Positions 26,636 to 32,659 of a DNA stretch of 64,000 bases are shown here, one piece after another. The notes under the pieces were generated by a model that searched no databases, had not been told where the DNA came from, and was given only the letters and a program-made list of their open reading frames with translations. Source of the DNA: JAUIAI01 sp045106815 (lineage in GTDB: Bacteria > Pseudomonadota > Gammaproteobacteria > Burkholderiales > Burkholderiaceae_E); contig JBGCFG010000009.1 of the NCBI GenBank assembly GCA_045106815.1, positions 1-64,000 of the forward strand, written 5' to 3'. The position numbers and the translations under genes were made by a program. Positions within the stretch are counted from its first letter, which is position 1; every line of letters begins with the position of its first letter.

Positions 26636-27994
26636 CTAAACCTGAACAGCGTCGAGTGACTTGCAAAATGTATCGACCATGAAGTCAATGTCGGCGCGTT
26701 CAACGATCAGGGGAGGGCAAAAGCCCATCGAATCGCCCATGTTCCGCAAAATCATGCCGTTGGCGAGCGCATGTTTGTTGACCATCCCGCCAAGGTCTCC
26801 GGGTTTTTCCAACGCGGTCCGCTCTTCTTTGTTGACGACAAGCTCCGCTGCGGCAATCATGCCAACCCCACGAATTTCTCCAACCAGACGATGATCCGCT
26901 AGCTGGTGCAACCGGGTCAGCATATAGTCGCCGGTTTCTTTTGCCTTCGCAACTAGATTGCGCTCTTCAATGATCTTGATATTTTCAAGGGCGATCGCCG
27001 CGCCGGTGGGGTGACCCGCCGCCGTAAAGCCGTGCCCAAGCACGCCAATGTTGTTACTTTCATCGGCAATGGGCTCAAAGAAGCGGTCATTCATGAGAAT
27101 GGCCGATAGTGGGAAGTAGGTCGACGTGATGGCCTTCGACATCACCATCGCATCCGGACGCATATCAAATGTTTGCGATCCAAACATGTTCCCAGTACGA
27201 CCAAAGCCGCAAATCACTTCGTCGGCTACAAGCAAGATGTCGTACTTGTTGAGGACTGCCTGAATTTTCTCCCAGTAAGTCGCGGGCGGTACCACTACGC
27301 CACCGGCGCCCATCACCGGCTCGCCCCAAAACGCTGCGATCGTATCGGGGCCTTCAGCCACAATGAGCTCTTCCAATTCAGTAGCCAATCGAGTTGCAAA
27401 CTGTTCTTCGCTTTCCCCGGGTTTGGCGTCACGGTAGTGATGCGGGGAGGCCGTATGCAAGACGGCTGGAATAGGCAAGTCAAACGAGCGATGGTTGTTG
27501 GGCAGGCCCGTCAGGCTGGCTGAGGCGATCGTGACACCGTGGTATGCGCGTAAACGGCTAATAACCTTTTTACGCTGTGGCTGGCCAAGCGCATTACTCC
27601 GATACCAAAGCATCTTGAGGATGGTGTCGTTGCCTTCCGAACCCGAGTTCGTGTAGAAAACCTTGCTCATGGGCACCGGCGCAAGCTGGATGAGCTTCTC
27701 GGCGAGATCAATCGCCGGGCCATGTGATCTGGATGAAAAGGTGTGATAAAACGGCAGGGTTTGCATCTGCTTGACTGCCGCGTCTACAAGGCGTTGCTCG
27801 CTAAAGCCGAGCGCGGTGCTCCAAAGCCCGGCCATTGCCTCCAGGTAGCGTTTGCCATTGGTGTCGTAAACGTAAGCCCCCTCGCCACGTTCTATGACGA
27901 CTGACCCTGTATCAAGGTGGGCTCGGGCATTTGTATAGGCGTGCATGTGATAGGCCGCATCACGCCCTTCAATTGAATCGGTCTTCAATTTCAT
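26636..27994 (-). CDS. Class III aminotransferase (omega-amino acid:pyruvate type)
   Basis: A 452-residue PLP enzyme of fold type I. The Schiff-base lysine is K287 in MVMSKAITSTYFP. The PLP-contact motif NSGSEGNDT lies at ~116-124, and LLVADEVICGFGRTG at ~254-268 contains the conserved Asp. RLRAYHGVT is the usual tyrosine-stacking region. Such enzymes transfer amino groups between omega-amino acids, taurine, putrescine or beta-alanine and pyruvate or 2-oxoglutarate. Which substrate applies here is open. Length is normal. Confidence 0.92.
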   Translation of the reverse strand: MKLKTDSIEGRDAAYHMHAYTNARAHLDTGSVVIERGEGAYVYDTNGKRYLEAMAGLWSTALGFSEQRLVDAAVKQMQTLPFYHTFSSRSHGPAIDLAEKLIQLAPVPMSKVFYTNSGSEGNDTILKMLWYRSNALGQPQRKKVISRLRAYHGVTIASASLTGLPNNHRSFDLPIPAVLHTASPHHYRDAKPGESEEQFATRLATELEELIVAEGPDTIAAFWGEPVMGAGGVVVPPATYWEKIQAVLNKYDILLVADEVICGFGRTGNMFGSQTFDMRPDAMVMSKAITSTYFPLSAILMNDRFFEPIADESNNIGVLGHGFTAAGHPTGAAIALENIKIIEERNLVAKAKETGDYMLTRLHQLADHRLVGEIRGVGMIAAAELVVNKEERTALEKPGDLGGMVNKHALANGMILRNMGDSMGFCPPLIVERADIDFMVDTFCKSLDAVQV

Positions 27995-28136
27995 TTCTCA
28001 CCTCCATTGCTTGCTGGACGGGGGCGCGGGCTGGATTTGCGGCCCCTGGGTTAGGGCACATCATGCATCAAAACTCGACCGGGCGTGATTTCACGTCATT
28101 ACGAGAGTCGCTGGCGGCTAACGCCCCGGTTTCGCT

Positions 28137-28165
28137 AAATTTCACTGAAATTTCGCCCAAATTTC
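28137..28165. repeat. Three AAATTTC heptamers at exact 11-bp spacing (candidate operator)
   Basis: AAATTTC occurs at 28137, 28148 and 28159 in the 266-bp region between the reverse aminotransferase and the forward DUF6647-like gene. The 11-bp period puts the three copies on one face of the helix, as in operators for oligomeric regulators. No further copy is visible nearby. Confidence 0.4.
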
Positions 28166-28260
28166 ACGACTTCTACTATGGCCTTGAGCAACATCGTTGG
28201 TCCAAGCCGCGTAAGGACCTGTCGAATAGGTGACGCTCCGCCGGCCAGTCAGGGGGATAA

Positions 28261-28938
28261 GTGAAAAAGAACGGCGGCTCATTGGGTAACAACGCATGCG
28301 GGGCATGGCAAAGGCGGTATCTGTCAGACACTCTGTGGTCTAAGTGGCTAACTTGCTTAGTCCGAACGGATTCGCTCGCAGTCGCAGTCGCAGCCGCCAG
28401 CCTGTCGGTCGGAGCAGCGCGCGGCCAGTCATTCATGAAGAGCGCGCCTGACTCGCAGGCTAAGCAGCCCTCAATAACTGGCGGCTCGGCCCGCAGAATC
28501 GATGCGCTAAGCTTGCTGCGTTGGGCGTCTTCAATCAGTCACCGGCCTATCCCCAAAGGGATGACCCCGCCGCCACTCGTGCCGACCGAGCCCGCATTAC
28601 TTGCAACTATGGTTTGCCCTGGTAACCCGGCGCAATGCAGCACAGTCGTTGCGGCCTACAGCATCGAGACCCGTGAGATCTACTATCTCGCCTCATTTGA
28701 TTTGAGCAAAGTGCTCCATCGCTCATTTATCGTGCACGAAATGGTCCATTTTCTTCAACATTTCGATCAGCGAGTCACGGTTAACCAGAGTTGTCATCAC
28801 ATTCTGCGAAACGAGCGTGAGGCCTATGGTGTTCAGGCGGCTTACCTACGGCGTCATGGCAGTATCCATGCCTCCCAGATTTTTCCGCGTATGGCTAGCT
28901 GCCGGCCGCTAGGGAACAACGAGGAATCCCCCGAGTAA
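28261..28938 (+). CDS. Putative metallopeptidase-like protein with HExxH-type motif (DUF6647-like)
   Basis: A 225-residue protein from GTG at 28261. A hydrophobic stretch near residues 38-55 (SLAVAVAAASLSVGAARG) could be a late signal sequence or anchor; an alternative start at M59 (28435) would remove it. The C-terminal half has VHEMVHFLQHFD, a HExxH-like zinc-binding helix (H-E-M-V-H), followed by NEREAYGVQAAYL, whose E could be the third ligand. It resembles small DUF6647 proteins of unknown function. Cysteines near CPGNPAQC and at MASC might form disulfides, fitting an exported location. Confidence 0.6.
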   Translation: MKKNGGSLGNNACGAWQRRYLSDTLWSKWLTCLVRTDSLAVAVAAASLSVGAARGQSFMKSAPDSQAKQPSITGGSARRIDALSLLRWASSISHRPIPKGMTPPPLVPTEPALLATMVCPGNPAQCSTVVAAYSIETREIYYLASFDLSKVLHRSFIVHEMVHFLQHFDQRVTVNQSCHHILRNEREAYGVQAAYLRRHGSIHASQIFPRMASCRPLGNNEESPE

Positions 28939-29095
28939 CCTGGGGCTTAAGGCTGGCTTGTCAAAATGCTTCACAATGGTTGGGCCATCGTAGCCCCGTA
29001 GATCGTTTGTCATGCGTTCGCCGCAAGCCACTCGAATCGAGGTTGCGTCATAAAAGAGACTTAATGCGCTTATTGCGTTAGAGCCAAAACGATCA

Positions 29096-30631
29096 ATGCA
29101 TCCGAGAATTCACGCCCAAGCAACACCTGATAAAAACGCCTTTGTCATGGCAGAGACCGGCGAAGCGGTGACCTACAGACAGCTCGAGGCCGCGTCGAAC
29201 CGATTTGCTCAGTACCTGCGCTATTGCGGCATAGCAGCCGGCGAACACATTGCGATTTTCCTGGAAAACCACCCCCGGTTTTTTGACGTGGTCTGGGGCT
29301 GCCAGCGCGCGGGCGTGATTTTCACAGCTATTAACTACAGGTTGAGCGCCGAGGAAGCCGAGTACATCGTCAGGGATTGTGGCGCGAAGATGGTTGTCTC
29401 GTCCCGCCAGTTGGTTAGCACGGCTAGTGGTCTGCGTGCTGCTTGCGGTAGTCAGAGCCAGGTCAGCCACTGGCTCATGCTTGATGATGCTGCTCACGGG
29501 TGGATGCCCTTCGAGCAGGCCGTTAGTGCAATGCCGGCAACCCCGATTGCAGATGAGAGTGCGGCCAACGATATGCTCTATTCCTCTGGCACAACGGGAC
29601 GCCCCAAAGGGGTATATTCACCCCCTGAAACCTCAGCAGTAGATGCGCCCACCCGAGCGTCTTCGATGGCTGAATCGGTCTATGGCGTTGGTGCCGACAC
29701 GGTCTACCTTTCACCGGCGCCGCTTTATCACGCTGCTCCGTTGCGATACAACATGTCGGTTATGCGCCTTGGCGGTACCTCAGTTGTAATGGCACGGTTT
29801 AGCGAAGCATTTTTTCTAAGTCTGGTCGAGCAGTATCGGGTGACGCACACTCAACTCGTTCCCACGATGTTCGTGCGACTGCTCAAACTCGATCCGAGCA
29901 TCAGAGAACGGTACGATCTGTCTAGCTTGCGCTGCGCTATTCATGCGGCGGCGCCGTGTCCCGTGCCAGTTAAACGGCAGATGATTGATTGGTGGGGGCC
30001 GATACTCTGGGAGTATTACGCTGGGACAGAAGCAAACGGCATTACCTTGCTCGATTCTTCCGAGTGGATGAGCAAGCCCGGCTCAGTTGGCAAGGCGGTT
30101 CTCGGAGAGACCAAGATTTGTGATGATGACGGCAACGAGCTCCCGGTTGGGCAGGAAGGGACCGTCTATTTTGCCAACGGCAAGCCGTTTCATTACCACA
30201 ATGATGAGGCAAAAACGGCTGACTCTACCAATGCCCGTGGCTGGACCACCTTAGGTGATATTGGCCGGTTGGACAAAGACGGCTACCTTTTTCTGACTGA
30301 CCGCAAAGCTTTTACGATCATTTCAGGCGGTGTGAACATCTACCCGCAGGAAATCGAGAATCTACTGGTGACTCACCCGCGAGTGATGGATGCCGCTGTG
30401 TTTGGTGTCCCGGATGCGGACTTTGGTGAACAGGTTAAGGCTGTCGTACAACCAATTGACATGTCGCATGCCGGCGAAGCATTTGGCGAAGAACTAATCG
30501 GCTGGTGCCGTGAGCATCTGGCGCACTTTAAATGCCCCAAGTCGATTGACTTTAGCGCCGAACTTCCGCGAGAACCCAATGGAAAACTCTATAAGAAGGC
30601 GCTTCGAGACCGCTATTGGGTGTCGGTGTGA
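29096..30631 (+). CDS. Long-chain acyl-CoA synthetase-like AMP ligase
   Basis: A 511-residue ANL enzyme, distinct from the one at the left end. Its A3 motif YSSGTTGRPKG lies at residues 162-172. WEYYAGTEANG (A5), GWTTLGDIGRLDKDGYLF (A7), FTIISGGVNIYPQEIE and the terminal lysine in PREPNGKLYKKAL follow. The N-terminus MHPRIHAQATPDKNAFV is the standard one for this group. It produces acyl-CoA and lies upstream of the acyltransferase gene (309 bp gap), so it may feed that enzyme; this link is inferred. Confidence 0.9.
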   Translation: MHPRIHAQATPDKNAFVMAETGEAVTYRQLEAASNRFAQYLRYCGIAAGEHIAIFLENHPRFFDVVWGCQRAGVIFTAINYRLSAEEAEYIVRDCGAKMVVSSRQLVSTASGLRAACGSQSQVSHWLMLDDAAHGWMPFEQAVSAMPATPIADESAANDMLYSSGTTGRPKGVYSPPETSAVDAPTRASSMAESVYGVGADTVYLSPAPLYHAAPLRYNMSVMRLGGTSVVMARFSEAFFLSLVEQYRVTHTQLVPTMFVRLLKLDPSIRERYDLSSLRCAIHAAAPCPVPVKRQMIDWWGPILWEYYAGTEANGITLLDSSEWMSKPGSVGKAVLGETKICDDDGNELPVGQEGTVYFANGKPFHYHNDEAKTADSTNARGWTTLGDIGRLDKDGYLFLTDRKAFTIISGGVNIYPQEIENLLVTHPRVMDAAVFGVPDADFGEQVKAVVQPIDMSHAGEAFGEELIGWCREHLAHFKCPKSIDFSAELPREPNGKLYKKALRDRYWVSV

Positions 30632-30939
30632 ATGAAATTTTTGTTAGCCGCGCCCTACACAAGTCAAACAGTGTTAAGAGAAACCTTAGCGCTACGCTGG
30701 CTCGTTTTGCGTCTAAACCTTATGCATGTGATGTTCAGACCACCCAAATGCCAAGTTTGTCTGGTTAAGCTGCCCGATTCAGCCAGCTGCCTGTAGAAGA
30801 TTGTTAATCCTTCAATTTGGTCACACTCGGATCTTTGGTTTTATCCAATAATCTGGCGCAAGCATTAACTGCCAATACGAACCTAAGCGTGGCCGGTCAA
30901 GCCGGATCACGCTAGCCAATGGACTAGCGAGGGACCTTC
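30632..30939. other. 308-bp intergenic region upstream of the acyltransferase
   Basis: No gene is supported here. A 54-codon frame starts right after the ligase stop but has no ribosome binding site of its own. The region ends in a perfect 6-bp inverted repeat (30910-30929) described separately. No rho-independent terminator is visible after the ligase gene. Confidence 0.4.
30910..30929. promoter_or_regulatory. 20-bp lux-box-like inverted repeat
   Basis: CGCTAG (30910-30915) and CTAGCG (30924-30929) form a perfect dyad of 20 bp total length. It has CT at positions 3-4 and AG at positions 17-18, the CT-N12-AG pattern of lux-type boxes bound by LuxR-family quorum regulators. It lies 10 bp before the GTG at 30940 and 85 bp before the alternative ATG at 31015 of the acyltransferase. 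Resemblance is by geometry only. Confidence 0.4.
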
Positions 30940-31707
30940 GTGCGACTTTTTCGCGCCTTATTTGCGCCATCTCGAGAGATGGACGCGTTGGCCAGTGCAG
31001 ACCGAGAGGTCAGCATGCCATTCGAAATCAGACCCGTTGAATCACTTGCCGAGCTTGCAGAGGTGGGCGCCATGCGCCAGGCAAGCTATCGGTTGATGAG
31101 CGACCCGCTGCAATCAATTGACGAGCTTGACTTTGCTCGTCATGCGATCGTGCTCGGCGCGTTTGATAAGCAATCTCAGCGTTTACTGGGAACGATGCGG
31201 ATTCTGGTGGGCTCTCGAGGCCCATCAGAGATAGCCCGCTATGTGAATTTACCTACTGAGTGGTCGCAATCACCGTTCGGCGAGGCGCGACACCTATGTG
31301 TGCCGCGCTCGTCCCGGTACGCGATCGCGATCAAGATCTTGTTGTATAAGTCGATCTATCAGATTGCCACCGAGCAGCAGTGCTCGTCGTTGGTTATTGC
31401 CACGCGACGTGCTTTGCAGGGTATGTATCGTCTGATGCACTTTGATGACGTGCGGCAAACGCCTACGACCTTTATCCCTGATGGCACTGAGCATGAGCAC
31501 ACCGTGCTTGGTCTGTCATTAGATCGTCTGGCCGAACGTTGGGGCAAAGATCATGAGATGAAAACGTTTCATCGAATCTTTTTTCAACAGACACATCCTG
31601 ACTTACTGTTGCCAAGTGGTGGCTTTGTTAACCCCCTGACTGGGGCGGCAATTAAGGAGAAAGGGAAGTCAACGCTCGCGCCAGAGGTGTTCAGTGCAGC
31701 GAGATAA
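30940..31707 (+). CDS. FeeM/autoinducer-synthase-like N-acyltransferase (GNAT fold)
   Basis: The protein has 255 residues from the GTG at 30940 (GAGGGA 5 bp before it). An ATG at 31015 behind GAGAGG gives 230 residues and is a real alternative. The fold markers are AEVGAMRQASYRLMSD, a DELDFARHAIVLGAFD strand with acidic residues, RLLGTMRIL, GEARHLCVPRSSR (the E-x-R element of LuxI/FeeM enzymes) and a helix YKSIYQIATEQQCSSLVIATRRAL leading into YRLMHFDD. FeeM makes long-chain N-acyl amino acids from acyl-ACP; LuxI makes acyl-homoserine lactones. Which amine and acyl donor are used here is unknown. The next gene overlaps it by 14 bp. Confidence 0.72.
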   Translation: MRLFRALFAPSREMDALASADREVSMPFEIRPVESLAELAEVGAMRQASYRLMSDPLQSIDELDFARHAIVLGAFDKQSQRLLGTMRILVGSRGPSEIARYVNLPTEWSQSPFGEARHLCVPRSSRYAIAIKILLYKSIYQIATEQQCSSLVIATRRALQGMYRLMHFDDVRQTPTTFIPDGTEHEHTVLGLSLDRLAERWGKDHEMKTFHRIFFQQTHPDLLLPSGGFVNPLTGAAIKEKGKSTLAPEVFSAAR

Positions 31708-32659
31708 GCACCCACTCTCATCATTCAAACCAGCGCCAACGCCGCTTAGGTTTTTGCCACGGTTCTCGGAAGTTGTTGGTGCGCCGGTCTATATTAAGCA
31801 GGATGACTGTGGGCCCATTTCCTGGGCGGGTAGCAAAGCCCGCAAGGTGGCGCGAATTATTGACGACGCCAGGAAAAGGCACGTTGAGGTGTTGGCGATG
31901 AGCGGCCCGGCTCAATCCAATTCCTGCAGGATACTCGCTGCTGCGTGCGCGGCTGCGGGCATACAAGCCGTGCTTGTTCTGCATGGTGCCCGACCGGAAA
32001 AGATCACACCAGGGCTGCGAATTCTCAGCGACGTTCAAGCCGAGATTCGTTGGGGAGGCTACGTCGATTGGGCGGTGCTTGAGGCAAGGACCATGGCAAT
32101 CGTCCAGGACTACCTAAATAATGGTGTCCGTGCTCAGGCTGTGGCCGCGGGATGTAGTTCGGCACTCGGTGTGCTCGCGATGGTCGATGCCGCGCGTGAG
32201 CTGCAGGCGCAACTGGACGAAGCCGGTGTTCCGCGCGCAAAAATCGTGCACGCATCGGCCTCCGGCGGGATGCACGCAGGATTTCGTGCTGCAAGCCTTT
32301 TGTATGGCACACCGGCTCCTCATTCGGTGATGATCGTAAAAGACATCTATCCCAATGTGGAGCAGCACTATCAGCAACTAACTGACGCAGCGCTTGCTTC
32401 GGTTCAGCCAGAGCGTGAGTTGACTGAAATGAACGTCGCCGAGCTTGACTGGTCCCAGGTTGGCGAAGGGTATGAAATTCCGACCGAGCAGGCAATTGAA
32501 GCCGGGCATTTGCTTGCCCGAACCGAAGGGCTCTTGGTTGAAGCGAGCTATACCGGTAAGGCGTTGGCAGCGGTTGTGCAGAATGCTGCGAGAGTGCCGG
32601 GCCAGCCTCAGGTGTTCTGGCACAGCGGTGGCTTGCCTGCGTACTTTCAGGCGTCTTAG
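31694..32659 (+). CDS. PLP-dependent enzyme of the ACC deaminase / D-cysteine desulfhydrase family
   Basis: This 321-residue fold type II PLP protein has IKQDDCGPISWAGSKARKV near the N-terminus. K48 in GSKARK is the expected Schiff-base lysine (GNKxRK in ACC deaminase). SGPAQSNSCRILAAACA is the phosphate/carboxylate-binding turn, and HASASGGMHAGFRAA the glycine loop. The C-terminus FWHSGGLPAYF corresponds to the family's H-x-GG-P end. The GTG start at 31694 lies inside the acyltransferase gene (14-bp overlap), so the two are co-translated. Typical reactions are deamination or desulfhydration of small amino acids. Here it could supply or remodel the amino acid moiety that is acylated. Confidence 0.8.
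   Translation: MQRDKHPLSSFKPAPTPLRFLPRFSEVVGAPVYIKQDDCGPISWAGSKARKVARIIDDARKRHVEVLAMSGPAQSNSCRILAAACAAAGIQAVLVLHGARPEKITPGLRILSDVQAEIRWGGYVDWAVLEARTMAIVQDYLNNGVRAQAVAAGCSSALGVLAMVDAARELQAQLDEAGVPRAKIVHASASGGMHAGFRAASLLYGTPAPHSVMIVKDIYPNVEQHYQQLTDAALASVQPERELTEMNVAELDWSQVGEGYEIPTEQAIEAGHLLARTEGLLVEASYTGKALAAVVQNAARVPGQPQVFWHSGGLPAYFQAS

Noticed and set aside
30632..30796. 54-codon frame starting directly after the acyl-CoA ligase stop (TGAATG), with a C-x2-C
   Set aside because: No own ribosome binding site, codon use unlike the neighbours, no recognised family; chance frame is more likely.
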